A DNA stretch of 64,000 bases from Eledone cirrhosa (Eukaryota > Mollusca > Cephalopoda > Octopoda > Eledonidae), in contig OZ024742.1 of NCBI GenBank assembly GCA_964016885.1, forward strand, positions 12,760,811 to 12,824,810. Reading direction: 5' to 3'. The notes beneath the pieces were generated by a model, which worked only from the letters and a program-made list of their open reading frames with translations, did not search any database and was not told where the DNA came from. The position numbers and the translations under genes were made by a program. Below are positions 14,601-30,100 of the stretch, in pieces. The first letter of the stretch is position 1; every line of letters starts with the position of its first letter.

Positions 14601-15150
14601 CTCATGTTTGCCATGCCTGATATAGATTATATCTAAACAGCAAGCCTTGTAAAGGGCCTCATGTTTGCCATGCCTGATATAGATTATATCTAAACAGCAA
14701 GCCTTGTAAAGGGCCTCATGTTTGCCATGCCTGATATAGATTATATCTAAACAGCAGGCAAGCCTTGTAAAGGGCCTCATGTTTGCCATGCCTGATATAG
14801 ATTATATCTAAACAGCAAGCCATGTAAACGGCCTCATGTTTGCCATGCCTGATATAGATTATATCTAAACAGCAAGCCTTGTAAAGGGCCTCATGTTTGC
14901 CATGCCTGATATAGATTATATCTAAACAGCAGGCAAGCCTTGTAAAGGGCCTCATGTTTGCCATGCCTGATATAGATTATATCTAAACAGCAAGCCTTGT
15001 AAAGAGCCTCATGTTTGCCATGCCTGATATAGATTATATCTAAACAGCAAGCCTTGTAAAGGGCCTCATGTTTGCCATGCCTGATATAGATTATATCTAA
15101 ACAGCAAGCCTTGTAAAGGGCCTCATGTTTGCCATGCCTGATATAGATTA
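11664..15150. repeat. Satellite HOR family B, copy 2
   Basis: Second copy of HOR B, aligned at offset 3494 up to about 14,100 and then at offset 3433. The 61-base step is one 61-bp monomer lost in a run of long monomers (near 10,560-10,750 in copy 1). Private changes accumulated since duplication include 'ttgcagtgcc' near 11880. The match fades near 15,150, where HOR family C begins. Confidence 0.88.
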
Positions 15151-18100
15151 TATCTAAACAGCAAGCCATGTAAAGGGCCTCATGTTTGCCATGCCTGATA
15201 TAGATTATATCTAAACAGCAGGCAAGCCTTGTAAAGGGCCTCATGTTTGCCATGCCTGATATAGATTATATCTAAACAGCAAGCCATGTAAAGGGCCTCA
15301 TGTTTGCCATGCCTGATATAGTTATATCTAAACAGCAAGCCTTGTAAAGAGCCTCATGTTTGCCATGCCTGATATAGATTATATCTAAACAGCAGGCAAG
15401 CCTTGTAAAGGGCCTCATGTTTGCCATACCTGATATAGATTATATCTAAACAGCCAGCAAGCCTTGTAAAGGGCCTCATGTTTGCCATGCCTGATATAGA
15501 TTATATCTAAACAGCAAGCCTTGTAAAGAGCCTCATGTTTGCCATGCCTGATATAGATTATATCTAAACAGCAAGCCTTGTAAAGGGCCTCATGTTTGCC
15601 ATGCCTGATATAGATTATATCTAAACAGCAAGCCTTGTAAAGAGCCTCATGTTTGCCATGCCTGATATAGATTATATCTAAACAGCAAGCCTTGTAAAGG
15701 GCCTCATGTTTGCCATGCCTGATATAGATTATATCTAAACAGCAAGCCTTGTAAAGAGCCTCATGTTTGCCATGCCTGATATAGATTATATCTAAACAGC
15801 AAGCCTTGTAAAGGGCCTCATGTTTGCCATGCCTGATATAGATTATATCTAAACAGCAAGCCTTGTAAAGAGCCTCATGTTTGCCATGCCTGATATAGAT
15901 TACATCTAAACAGCAGGCAAGCCTTGTAAAGAGCCTCATGTTTGCCATGCCTGATATAGATTATATCTAAACAGCAGGCAAGCCTTGTAAAGGGCCTCAT
16001 GTTTGCCATGCCTGATATAGATTACATCTAAACAGAAAGCCTTGTAAAGGGCCTCATGTTTGCCATGCCTGATATAGATTATATCTAAACAGCAGGCAAG
16101 CCTTGTAAAGGGCCTCATGTTTGCCATGCCTGATATAGATTATATCTAAACAGCAGGCAAGCCTTGTAAAGGGCCTCATGTTTGCCATGCCTGATATAGA
16201 TTATATCTAAACAGCAGGCAAGCCTTGTAAAGGGCCTCATGTTTGCCATGCCTGATATAGATTATATCTAAACAGCAGGCAAGCCTTGTAAAGGGCCTCA
16301 TGTTTGCCATGCCTGATATAGATTACATCTAAACAGCAGGCAAGCCTTGTAAAGAGCCTCATGTTTGCCATGCCCGATATAGATTATATCTAAACAGCAA
16401 GCCTTGTAAAGGGCCTCATGTTTGCCATGCCTGATATAGATTATATCTAAACAGCAAGCCTTGTAAAGGGCCTCATGTTTGCCATGCCTGATATAGATTA
16501 TATCTAAACAGCAAGCCTTGTAAAGGGCCTCATGTTTGCCATGCCTGATATAGATTATATTTAAACAGCAGGCAAGCCTTGTAAAGGGCCTCATGTTTGC
16601 CATGCCTGATATAGATTATATCTAAACAGCAAGCCATGTAAACGGCCTCATGTTAGCCATGCCTGATATAGATTATATCTAAACAGCAAGCCTTGTAAAG
16701 AGCCTCATGTTTGCCATGCCTGATATAGATTATATCTAAACAGCAGGCAAGCCTTGTAAAGGGCCTCATGTTTGCCATGCCTGATATAGATTATATCTAA
16801 ACAACAAGCCTTGTAAAGGGCCTCATGTTTGCCATGCCTGATATAGATTATATCTAAACAGCAAGCCTTGTAAAGAGCCTCATGTTTGCCATGCCTGCTA
16901 TAGATTATATCTAAACAGCAGGCAAGCCTTGTAAAGGGCCTCATGTTTGCCATGCCTGATATAGATTATATCTAAACAGCAGGCAAGCCTTGTAAAGGGC
17001 CTCATGTTTGCCATGCCTGATATAGATTACATCTAAACAGCAGGCAAGCCTTGTAAAGAGCCTCATGTTTGCCATGCCTGATATAGATTATATCTAAACA
17101 GCAAGCCTTGTAAAGGGCCTCATGTTTGCCATGCCTGATATAGATTATATCTAAACAGCAAGCCTTGTAAAGGGCCTCATGTTTGCCATGCCTGATATAG
17201 ATTATATCTAAACAGCAAGCCTTGTAAAGGGCCTCATGTTTGCCATGCCTGATATAGATTATATCTAAACAGCAGGCAAGCCTTGTAAAGGGCCTCATGT
17301 TTGCCATGCCTGATATAGATTATATCTAAACAGCAAGCCATGTAAACGGCCTCATGTTTGCCATGCCTGATATAGATTATATCTAAACAGCAAGCCTTGT
17401 AAAGAGCCTCATGTTTGCCATGCCTGATATAGATTATATCTAAACAGCAAGCCTTGCAAAGGGCCTCATGTTTGCCATGCCTGATATAGATTATATCTAA
17501 ACAGCAAGCCTTGTAAAGGGCCTCATGTTTGCCATGCCTGATATAGATTATATCTAAACAGCAAGCCTTGTAAAGGGCCTCATGTTTGCCATGCCTGATA
17601 TAGATAATATCTAAACAGCAGGCAAGCCTTGTAAAGGGCCTCATGTTTGCCATGCCTGATATAGATTATATCTAAACAGCAAGCCATGTAAACGGCCTCA
17701 TGTTTGCCATGCCTGATATAGATTATATCTAAACAGCAAGCCTTGTAAAGAGCCTCATGTTTGCCATGCCTGATATAGATTATATCTAAACAGCAGGCAA
17801 GCCTTGTAAAGGGCCTCATGTTTGCCATGCCTGATATAGATTATATCTAAACAGCCAGCAAGCCTTGTAAAGGGCCTCATGTTTGCCATGCCTGATATAG
17901 ATTATATCAAAACAGCAAGCCTTGTAAAGAGCCTCATGTTTGCCATGCCTGATATAGATTATATCTAAACAGCAAGCCTTGTAAAGGGCCTCATGTTTGC
18001 CATGCCTGATATAGATTATATATAAACAGCAAGCCTTGTAAAGAGCCTCATGTTTGCCATGCCTGATATAGATTATATCTAAACAGCAAGCCTTGTAAAG

Positions 18101-21100
18101 TGCCTCATGTTTGCCATGCCTGATATAGATTATATCTAAACAGCAAGCCTTGTAAAGAGCCTCATGTTTGCCATGCCTGATATAGATTATATCTAAACAG
18201 CAAGCCTTGTAAAGGGCCTCATGTTTGCCATGCCTGATATAGATTATATCTAAACAGCAAGCCTTGTAAAGAGCCTCATGTTTGCCATGCCTGATATAGA
18301 TTACATCTAAACAGCAGGCAAGCCTTGTAAAGAGCCTCATGTTTGCCATGCCTGATATAGATTATATCTAAACAGCAGGCAAGCCTTGTAAAGGGCCTCA
18401 TGTTTGCCATGCCTGATATAGATTACATCTAAACAGAAAGCCTTGTAAAGGGCTTCATGTTTGCCATGCCTGATATAGATTATATCTAAACAGCAGGCAA
18501 GCCTTGTAAAGGGCCTCATGTTTGCCATGCCTGATATAGATTATATCTAAACAGCAGGCAAGCCTTGTAAAGGGCCTCATGTTTGCCATGCCTGATATAG
18601 ATTATATCTAAACAGCAGGCAAGCCTTGTAAAGGGCCTCATGTTTGCCATGCCTGATATAGATTATATCTAAACAGCAGGCAAGCCTTGTAAAGGGCCTC
18701 ATGTTTGCCATGCCTGATATAGATTACATCTAAACAGCAGGCAAGCCTTGTAAAGAGCCTCATGTTTGCCATGCCTGATATAGATTATATCTAAACAGCA
18801 AGCCTTGTAAAGGGCCTCATGTTTGCCATGCCTGATATAGATTATATCTAAACAGCAAGCCTTGTAAAGGGCCTCATGTTTGCCATGCCTGATATAGATT
18901 ATATCTAAACAGCAGGCAAGCCTTGTAAAGGGCCTCATGTTTGCCATGCCTGATATAGATTATATCTAAACAGCAAGCCATGTAAACGGCCTCAAGTTTG
19001 CCATGCCTGATATAGATTATATCTAAACAGCAAGCCTTGTAAAGAGCCTCATGTTTGCCATGCCTGATATAGATTATATCTAAACAGCAGGCAAGCCTTG
19101 TAAAGGGCCTCATGTTTGCCATGCCTGATATAGATTATATCTAAACAGCAAGCCTTGTAAAGGGCCTCATGTTTGCCATGCCTGATATAGATTATATCTA
19201 AACAGCAAGCCTTGTAAAGAGCCTCATGTTTGCCATGCCTGATATAGATTATATCTAAAGAGCAAGCCTTGTAAAGGGCCTCATGTTTGCCATGCCTGAT
19301 ATAGATTATATCTAAACAGCAAGCCTTGTAAAGAGCCTCATGTTTGCCATGCCTGATATAGATTATATCTAAACAGCAAGCCTTGTAAAGGGCCTCATGT
19401 TTGCCATGCCTGATATAGATTATATCTAAACAGCAAGCCTTGTAAAGAGCCTCATGTTTGCCATGCCTGATATAGATTATATCTAAACAGCAAGCCTTGT
19501 AAAGGGCCTCATGTTTGCCATGCCTATTATAGATTATATCTAAACAGCAAGCCTTGTAAAGAGCCTCATGTTTGCCATGCCTGATATAGATTATATCTAA
19601 ACAGCAAGCCTTGTAAAGGGCCTCATGTTTGCCATGCCTGATATAGATTATATCTAAACAGCAAGCCTTGTAAAGGGCCTCATGTTTGCCATGCCTGATA
19701 TAGATTATATCTAAACAGCAGGCAAGCCTTGTAAAGGGCCTCATGTTTGCCATGCCTGATATAGATTATATCTAAACAGCAGGCAAGCCTTGTAAAGGGC
19801 CTCATGTTTGCCATGCCTGATATAGATTATATCTAAACAGCAAGCCATGTAAAGGGCCTCATGTTTGCCATGCCTGATATAGATTATATCTAAACAGCAA
19901 GCCTTGTAAAGAGCCTCATGTTTGCCATGCCTGATATAGATTATATCTAAACAGCAGGCAAGCCTTGTAAAGGGCCTCATGTTTGCCATGCCTGATATAG
20001 ATTATATCTAAACAGCAAGCCTTGTAAAGGGCCTCATGTTTGCCATGCATGATATAGATTATATCTAAACAGCAAGCCTTGTAAAGAGCCTCATGTTTGC
20101 CATGCCTGATATAGATTATATCTAAACAGCAAGCCTTGTAAAGGGCCTCATGTTTGCCATGCCTGATATAGATTATATCTAAACAGCAAGCCTTGTAAAG
20201 AGCCTCATGTTTGCCATGCCTGATATAGATTATATCTAAACAGCAGGCAAGCCTTGTAAAGAGCCTCATGTTTGCCATGCCTGATATAGATTATATCTAA
20301 ACAGCAGGCAAGCCTTGTAAAGGGCCTCATGTTTGCCATGCCTGATATAGATTATATCTAAACAGCAGGCAAGCCTTGTAAAGAGCCTCATGTTTGCCAT
20401 GCCTGATATAGATTATATCTAAACAGCAGGCAAGCCTTGTAAAGGGCCTCATGTTTGCCATGCCTGATATAGATTATATCTAAACAGCAGGCAAGCCTTG
20501 TAAAGGGCCTCATGTTTGCCATGCCTGATATAGAATACATCTAAACAGCAGGCAAGCCTTGTAAAGAGCCTCATGTTTGCCATGCCTGATATAGATTATA
20601 TCTAAACAGCAAGCCTTGTAAAGGGCCTCATGTTTGCCATGCCTGATATAGATTATATCTAAACAGCAAGCCTTGTAAAGGGCCTCATGTTTGCCATGCC
20701 TGATATAGATTATATCTAAACAGCAAGCCTTGTAAAGGGCCTCATGTTTGCCATGCCTGATATAGATTATATCTAAACAGCAGGCAAGCCTTGTAAAGGG
20801 CCTCATGTTTGCCATGCCTGATATAGATTATATCTAAACAGCAAGCCATGTAAACGGCCTCATGTTTGCCATGCCTGATATAGATTATATCTAAACAGCA
20901 AGCCTTGTAAAGAGCCTCATGTTTGCCATGCCTGATATAGATTATATCTAAACAGCAAGCCTTGTAAAGGGCCTCATGTTTGCCATGCCTGATATAGATT
21001 ATATCTAAACAGCAAGCCTTGTAAAGGGCCTCATGTTTGCCATGCCTGATAGAGATTATATCTAAACAGCAAGCCTTGTAAAGGGCCTCATGTTTGCCAT

Positions 21101-24100
21101 GCCTGATATAGATTATATCTAAACAGCAGGCAAGCCTTGTAAAGGGCCTCATGTTTGCCATGCCTGATATAGATTATATCTAAACAGCAAGCCATGTAAA
21201 GGGCCTCATGTTTGCCATGCCTGATATAGATTATATCTAAACAGCAAGCCTTGTAAAGAGCCTCATGTTTGCCATGCCTGATTTAGATTATATCTAAACA
21301 GCAGGCAAGCCTTGTAAAGGGCCTCATGTTTGCCATGCCTGATATAGATTATATCTAAACAGCCAGCAAGCCTTGTAAAGGGCCTCATGTTTGCCATGCC
21401 TGATATAGATTATATCTAAACAGCAAGCCTTGTAAAGAGCCTCATGTTTGCCATGCCTGATATAGATTATATCTAAACAGCAAGCCTTGTAAAGGGCCTC
21501 ATGTTTGCCATGCCTGATATAGATTATATCTAAACAGCAAGCCTTGTAAAGAGCCTCATGTTTGCCATGCCTGATATAGATTATATCTAAACAGCAAGCC
21601 TTGTAAAGGGCCTCATGTTTGCCATGCCTGATATAGATTATATCTAAACAGCAAGCCTTGTAAAGAGCCTCATGTTTGCCATGCCTGATATAGATTATAT
21701 CTAAACAGCAAGCCTTGTAAAGGGCCTCATGTTTGCCATGCCTGATATAGATTATATCTAAACAGCAAGCCTTGTAAAGAGCCTCATGTTTGCCATGCCT
21801 GATATAGATTACATCTAAACAGCAGGCAAGCCTTGTAAAGAGCCTCATGTTTGCCATGCCTGATATAGATTATATCTAAACAGCAGGCAAGCCTTGTAAA
21901 GGGCCTTATGTTTGCCATGCCTGATATAGATTACATCTAAACAGAAAGCCTTGTAAAGGGCCTCATGTTTGCCATGCCTGATATAGATTATATCTAAACA
22001 GCAGGCAAGCCTTGTAAAGGGCCTCATGTTTGCCATGCCTGATATAGATTATATCTAAACAGCAGGCAAGCCTTGTAAAGGGCCTCATGTTTGCCATGCC
22101 TGATATAGATTATATCTAAACAGCAGGCAAGCCTTGTAAAGGGCCTCATGTTTGCCATGCTTGATATAGATTATATCTAAACAGCAGGCAAGCCTTGTAA
22201 AGGGCCTCATGTTTGCCATGCCTGATATATATTACATCTAAACAGCAGGCAAGCCTTGTAAAGAGCCTCATGTTTGCCATGCCTGATATAGATTATATCT
22301 AAACAGCAAGCCTTGTAAAGGGCCTCATGTTTGCCATGCCTGATATAGATTATATCTAAACAGCAAGCCTTGTAAAGGGCCTCATGTTTGCCATGCCTGA
22401 TATAGATTATATCTAAACAGCAAGCCTTGTAAAGGGCCTCATGTTTGCCATGCCTGATATAGATTATATCTAAACAGCAGGCAAGCCTTGTAAAGGGCCT
22501 CATGTTTGCCATGCCTGATATAGATTATATCTAAACAGCAAGCCATGTAAACGGCCTCATGTTTGCCATGCCTGATATAGATTATATCTAAACAGCAAGC
22601 CTTGTAAAGAGCCTCATGTTTGCCATGCCTGATATAGATTATATCTAAACAGCAGGCAAGCCTTGTAAAGGGCCTCATGTTTGCCATGCCTGATATAGAT
22701 TATATCTAAACAGCAAGCCTTGTAAAGGGCCTCATGTTTGCCATGCCTGATATAGATTATATCTAAACAGCAAGCCTTGTAAAGAGCCTCATGTTTGCCA
22801 TGCCTGATATAGATTATATCTAAACAGCAAGCCTTGTAAAGGGCCTCATGTTTGCCATGCCTGATATAGATTATATCTAAACAGCAAGCCTTGTAAAGAG
22901 CCTCATGTTTGCCATGCCTGATATAGATTATATCTAAACAGCAAGCCTTGTAAAGGGCCTCATGTTTGCCATGCCTGATATAGATTATATCTAAACAGCA
23001 AGCCTTGTAAAGAGCCTCATGTTTGCCATGCCTGATATAGATTATATCTAAACAGCAAGCCTTGTAAAGGGCCTCATGTTTGCCATGCCTGATATAGATT
23101 ATATCTAAACAGCAAGCCTTGTAAAGGGCCTCATGTTTGCCATGCCTGATATAGATTATATCTAAACAGCAAGCCTTGTAAAGGGCCTCATGTTTGCCAT
23201 GCCTGATATAGATTATATCTAAACAGCAGGCAAGCCTTGTAAAGGGCCTCATGTTTGCCATGCCTGATATAGATTATATCTAAACAGCAGGCAAGCCTTG
23301 TAAAGGGCCTCATGTTTGCCATGCCTGATATAGATTATATCTAAACAGCAAGCCATGTAAAGGGCCTCATGTTTGCCATGCCTGATATAGATTATATCTA
23401 AACAGCAAGCCTTGTAAAGAGCCTCATGTTTGCCATGCCTGATATAGATTATATCTAAACAGCAGGCAAGCCTTGTAAAGGGCCTCATGTTTGCCATGCC
23501 TGATATAGATTATATCTAAACAGCCAGCAAGCCTTGTAAAGGGCCTCATGTTTGCCATGCCTGATATAGATTATATCTAAACAGCAAGCCTTGTAAAGAG
23601 CCTCATGTTTGCCATGCCTGATATAGATTATATCTAAACAGCAAGCCTTGTAAAGGGCCTCATGTTTGCCATGCCTGATATAGATTATATCTAAACAGCA
23701 AGCCTTGTAAAGAGCCTCATGTTTGCCATGCCTGATATAGATTATATCTAAACAGCAAGCCTTGTAAAGGGCCTCATGTTTGCCATGCCTGATATAGATT
23801 ATATCTAAACAGCAAGCCTTGTAAAGGGCCTCATGTTTGCCATGCCTGATATAGATTATATCTAAACAGCAAGCCTTGTAAAGAGCCTCATGTTTGCCAT
23901 GCCTGATATAGATTACATCTAAACAGCAGGCAAGCCTTGTAAAGAGCCTCATGTTTGCCATGCCTGATATAGATTATATCTAAACAGCAGGCAAGCCTTG
24001 TAAAGGGCCTTATGTTTGCCATGCCTGATATAGATTACATCTAAACAGAAAGCCTTGTAAAGGGCCTCATGTTTGCCATGCCTGATATAGATTATATCTA

Positions 24101-27100
24101 AACAGCAGGCAAGCCTTGTAAAGGGCCTCATGTTTGCCATGCCTGATATAGATTATATCTAAACAGCAGGCAAGCCTTGTAAAGGGCCTCATGTTTGCCA
24201 TGCCTGATATAGATTATATCTAAACAGCAGGCAAGCCTTGTAAAGGGCCTCATGTTTGCCATGCTTGATATAGATTATATCTAAACAGCAGGCAAGCCTT
24301 GTAAAGGGCCTCATGTTTGCCATGCCTGATATATATTACATCTAAACAGCAGGCAAGCCTTGTAAAGAGCCTCATGTTTGCCATGCCTGATATAGATTAT
24401 ATCTAAACAGCAAGCCTTGTAAAGGGCCTCATGTTTGCCATGCCTGATATAGATTATATCTAAACAGCAAGCCTTGTAAAGGGCCTCATGTTTGCCATGC
24501 CTGATATAGATTATATCTAAACAGCAAGCCTTGTAAAGGGCCTCATGTTTGCCATGCTTATATAGATTATATCTAAACAGCAGGCAAGCCTTGTAAAGGG
24601 CCTCATGTTTGCCATGCCTGATATAGATTATATCTAAACAGCAAGCCATGTAAACGGCCTCATGTTTGCCATGCCTGATATAGATTATATCTAAACAGCA
24701 AGCCTTGTAAAGAGCCTCATGTTTGCCATGCCTGATATAGATTATATCTAAACAGCAGGCAAGCCTTGTAAAGGGCCTCATGTTTGCCATGCCTGATATA
24801 GATTATATCTAAACAGCAAGCCTTGTAAAGGGCCTCATGTTTGCCATGCCTGATATAGATTATATCTAAACAGCAAGCCTTGTAAAGAGCCTCATGTTTG
24901 CCATGCCTGATATAGATTATATCTAAACAGCAAGCCTTGTAAAGGGCCTCATGTTTGCCATGCCTGATATAGATTATATCTAAACAGCAAGCCTTGTAAA
25001 GAGCCTCATGTTTGCCATGCCTGATATAGATTATATCTAAACAGCAAGCCTTGTAAAGGGCCTCATGTTTGCCATGCCTGATATAGATTATATCTAAACA
25101 GCAAGCCTTGTAAAGAGCCTCATGTTTGCCATGCCTGATATAGATTATATCTAAACAGCAAGCCTTGTAAAGGACCTCATGTTTGCCATGCCTGATATAG
25201 ATTATATCTAAACAGCAAGCCTTGTAAAGGGCCTCATGTTTGCCATGCCTGATATAGATTATATCTAAACAGCAAGCCTTGTAAAGGGCCTCATGTTTGC
25301 CATGCCTGATATAGATTATATCTAAACAGCAGGCAAGCCTTGTAAAGGGCCTCATGTTTGCCATGCCTGATATAGATTATATCTAAACAGCAGGCAAGCC
25401 TTGTAAAGGGCCTCATGTTTGCCATGCCTGATATAGATTATATCTAAACAGCAAGCCATGTAAAGGGCCTCATGTTTGCCATGCCTGATATAGATTATAT
25501 CTAAACAGCAAGCCTTGTAAAGAGCCTCATGTTTGCCATGCCTGATATAGATTATATCTAAACAGCAGGCAAGCCTTGTAAAGGGCCTCATGTTTGCCAT
25601 GCCTGATATAGATTATATCTAAACAGCAAGCCTTGTAAAGGGCCTCATGTTTGCCATGCCTGATATAGATTATATCTAAACAGCCAGCAAGCCTTGTAAA
25701 GGGCCTCATGTTTGCCATGCTTGATATAGATTATATCTAAACAGCAAGCCTTGTAAAGAGCCTCATGTTTGCCATGCCTGATATAGATTATATCTAAACA
25801 GCAAGCCTTGTAAAGGGCCTCATGTTTGCCATGCCTGATATAGATTATATCTAAACAGCAAGCCTTGTAAAGAGCCTCATGTTTGCCATGCCTGATATAG
25901 ATTATATCTAAACAGCAAGCCTTGTAAAGGGCCTCATGTTTGCCATGCCTGATATAGATTATATCTAAACAGCAAGCCTTGTAAAGAGCCTCATGTTTGC
26001 CATGCCTGATATAGATTATATCTAAACAGCAAGCCTTGTAAAGGGCCTCATGTTTGCCATGCCTGATATAGATTATATCTAAACAGCAAGCCTTGTAAAG
26101 AGCCTCATGTTTGTCATGCCTGATATAGATTACATCTAAACAGCAGGCAAGCCTTGTAACGAGCCTCATGTTTGCCATGCCTGATATAGATTATATCTAA
26201 ACAGCAGGCAAGCCTTGTAAAGGGCCTTATGTTTGCCATGCCTGATATAGATTACATCTAAACAGAAAGCCTTGTAAAGGGCCTCATGTTTGCCATGCCT
26301 GATATAGATTATATCTAAACAGCAGGCAAGCCTTGTAAAGGGCCTCATGTTTGCCATGCCTGATATAGATTATATCTAAACAGCAGGCAAGCCTTGTAAA
26401 GGGCCTCATGTTTGCCATGCCTGATATAGATTATATCTAAACAGCAGGCAAGCCTTGTAAAGGGCCTCATGTTTGCCATGCTTGATATAGATTATATCTA
26501 AACAGCAGGCAAGCCTTGTAAAGGGCCTCATGTTTGCCATGCCTGATATAGATTACATCTAAACAGCAGGCAAGCCTTGTAAAGAGCCTCATGTTTGCCA
26601 TGCCTGATATAGATTATATCTAAACAGCAAGCCTTGTAAAGGGCCTCATGTTTGCCATGCCTGATATAGATTATATCTAAACAGCAAGCCTTGTAAAGGG
26701 CCTCATGTTTGCCATGCCTGATATAGATTATATCTAAACAGCAAGCCTTGTAAAGGGCCTCATGTTTGCCATGCCTGATATAGATTATATCTAAACAGCA
26801 GGCAAGCCTTGTAAAGGGCCTCATGTTTGCCATGCCTGATATAGATTATATCTAAACAGCAAGCCATGTAAACGGCCTCATGTTTGCCATGCCTGATATA
26901 GATTATATCTAAACAGCAAGCCTTGTAAAGAGCCTCATGTTTGCCATGCCTGATATAGATTATATCTAAACAGCAGGCAAGCCTTGTAAAGGGCCTCATG
27001 TTTGCCATGCCTGATATAGATTATATGTAAACAGCAAGCCTTGTAAAGGGCCTCATGTTTGCCATGCCTGATATAGATTATATCTAAACAGCAAGCCTTG

Positions 27101-30100
27101 TAAAGAGCCTCATGTTTGCCATGCCTGATATAGATTATATCTAAACAGCAAGCCTTGTAAAGGGCCTCATGTTTGCCATGCCTGATATAGATTATATCTA
27201 AACAGCAAGCCTTGTAAAGAGCCTCATGTTTGCCATGCCTGATATAGATTATATCTAAACAGCAAGCCTTGTAAAGGGCCTCATGTTTGCCATGCCTGAT
27301 ATAGATTATATCTAAACAGCAAGCCTTGTAAAGAGCCTCATGTTTGCCATGCCTGATATAGATTATATCTAAACAGCAAGCCTTGTAAAGGGCCTCATGT
27401 TTGCCATGCCTGATATAGATTATATCTAAACAGCAAGCCTTGTAAAGGGCCTCATGTTTGCCATGCCTGATATAGATTATATCTAAACAGCAAGCCTTGT
27501 AAAGGGCCTCATGTTTGCCATGCCTGATATAGATTATATCTAAACAGCAAGCCTTGTAAAGGGCCTCATGTTTGCCATGCCTGATATAGATTATATCTAA
27601 ACAGCAGGCAAGCCTTGTAAAGGGCCTCATGTTTGCCATGCCTGATATAGATTATATCTAAACAGCAGGCAAGCCTTGTAAAGGGCCTCATGTTTGCCAT
27701 GCCTGATATAGATTATATCTAAACAGCAAGCCATGTAAAGGGCCTCATGTTTGCCATGCCTGATATAGATTATATCTAAACAGCAAGCCTTGTAAAGAGC
27801 CTCATGTTTGCCATGCCTGATATAGATTATATCTAAACAGCAGGCAAGCCTTGTAAAGGGCCTCATGTTTGCCATGCCTGATATAGATTATATCTAAACA
27901 GCAAGCCTTGTAAAGGGCCTCATGTTTGCCATGCCTGATATAGATTATAACTAAACAGCAAGCCTTGTAAAGAGCCTCATGTTTGCCATGCTTGATATAG
28001 ATTATATCTAAACAGCAAGCCTTGTAAAGGGTCTCATGTTTGCCATGCCTGATATAGATTATAACTAAACCGCAAGCCTTGTAAAGAGCCTCATGTTTGC
28101 CATGCCTGATATAGATTATATCTAAACAGCAAGCCTTGTAAAGGGCCTCATGTTTGCCATGCCTGATATAGATTACATCTAAACAGCAAGCCTTGTAAAG
28201 GGCCTCATGTTTGCCATGCCTGATATAGATTATATCTAAACAGCAGGCAAGCCTTGTAAAGGGCCTCATGTTTGCCATGCCTGATATAGATTATATCTAA
28301 ACAGCAGGCAAGCCTTGTAAAGGGCCTCATGTTTGCCATGCCTGATATAGATTATATCTAAACAGCAAGCCATGTAAAGGGCCTCATGTTTGCCATGCCT
28401 GATATAGATTATATCTAAACAGCAAGCCTTGTAAAGAGCCTCATGTTTGCCATGCCTGATATAGATTATATCTAAACAGCAGGCAAGCCTTGTAAAGGGC
28501 CTCATGTTTGCCATGCCTGATATAGATTATATCTAAACAGCAAGCCTTGTAAAGGGCCTCATGTTTGCCATGCCTGATATAGATTATATCTAAACAGCCA
28601 GCAAGCCTTGTAAAGGGCCTCATGTTTGCCATGCCTGATATAGATTATATCTAAACAGCAAGCCTTGTAAAGAGCCTCATGTTTGCCATGCCTGATATAG
28701 ATTATATCTAAACAGCAAGCCTTGTAAAGGGCCTCATGTTTGCCATGCCTGATATAGATTATATCTAAACAGCAAGCCTTGTAAAGAGCCTCATGTTTGC
28801 CATGCCTGATATAGATTATATCTAAACAGCAAGCCTTGTAAAGGGCCTCATGTTTGCCATGCCTGATATAGATTATATCTAAACAGCAAGCCTTGTAAAG
28901 AGCCTCATGTTTGCCATGCCTGATATAGATTATATCTAAACAGCAAGCCTTGTAAAGGGCCTCATGTTTGCCATGCCTGATATAGATTATATCTAAACAG
29001 CAAGCCTTGTAAAGAGCCTCATGTTTGCCATGCCTGATATAGATTACATCTAAACAGCAGGCAAGCCTTGTAAAGAGCCTCATGTTTGCCATGCCTGATA
29101 TAGATTATATCTAAACAGCAGGCAAGCCTTGTAAAGGGCCTTATGTTTGCCATGCCTGATATAGATTACATCTAAACAGAAAGCCTTGTAAAGGGCCTCA
29201 TGTTTGCCATGCCTGATATAGATTATATCTAAACAGCAGGCAAGCCTTGTAAAGGGCCTCATGTTTGCCATGCCTGATATAGATTATATCTAAACAGCAA
29301 GCCTTGTAAAGGGCCTCATGTTTGCCATGCCTGATAGAGATTATATCTAAACAGCAAGCCTTGTAAAGGGCCTCATGTTTGCCATGCCTGATATAGATTA
29401 TATCTAAACAGCAGGCAAGCCTTGTAAAGGGCCTCATGTTTGCCATGCCTGATATAGATTATATCTAAACAGCAAGCCATGTAAAGGGCCTCATGTTTGC
29501 CATGCCTGATATAGATTATATCTAAACAGCAAGCCTTGTAAAGAGCCTCATGTTTGCCATGCCTGATATAGATTATATCTAAACAGCAGGCAAGCCTTGT
29601 AAAGGGCCTCATGTTTGCCATGCCTGATATAGATTATATCTAAACAGCCAGCAAGCCTTGTAAAGGGCCTCATGTTTGCCATGCCTGATATAGATTATAT
29701 CTAAACAGCAAGCCTTGTAAAGAGCCTCATGTTTGCCATGCCTGATATAGATTATATCTAAACAGCAAGCCTTGTAAAGGGCCTCATGTTTGCCATGCCT
29801 GATATAGATTATATCTAAACAGCAAGCCTTGTAAAGAGCCTCATGTTTGCCATGCCTGATATAGATTATATCTAAACAGCAAGCCTTGTAAAGGGCCTCA
29901 TGTTTGCCATGCCTGATATAGATTATATCTAAACAGCAAGCCTTGTAAAGAGCCTCATGTTTGCCATGCCTGATATAGATTATATCTAAACAGCAAGCCT
30001 TGTAAAGGGCCTCATGTTTGCCATGCCTGATATAGATTATATCTAAACAGCAAGCCTTGTAAAGAGCCTCATGTTTGCCATGCCTGATATAGATTACATC

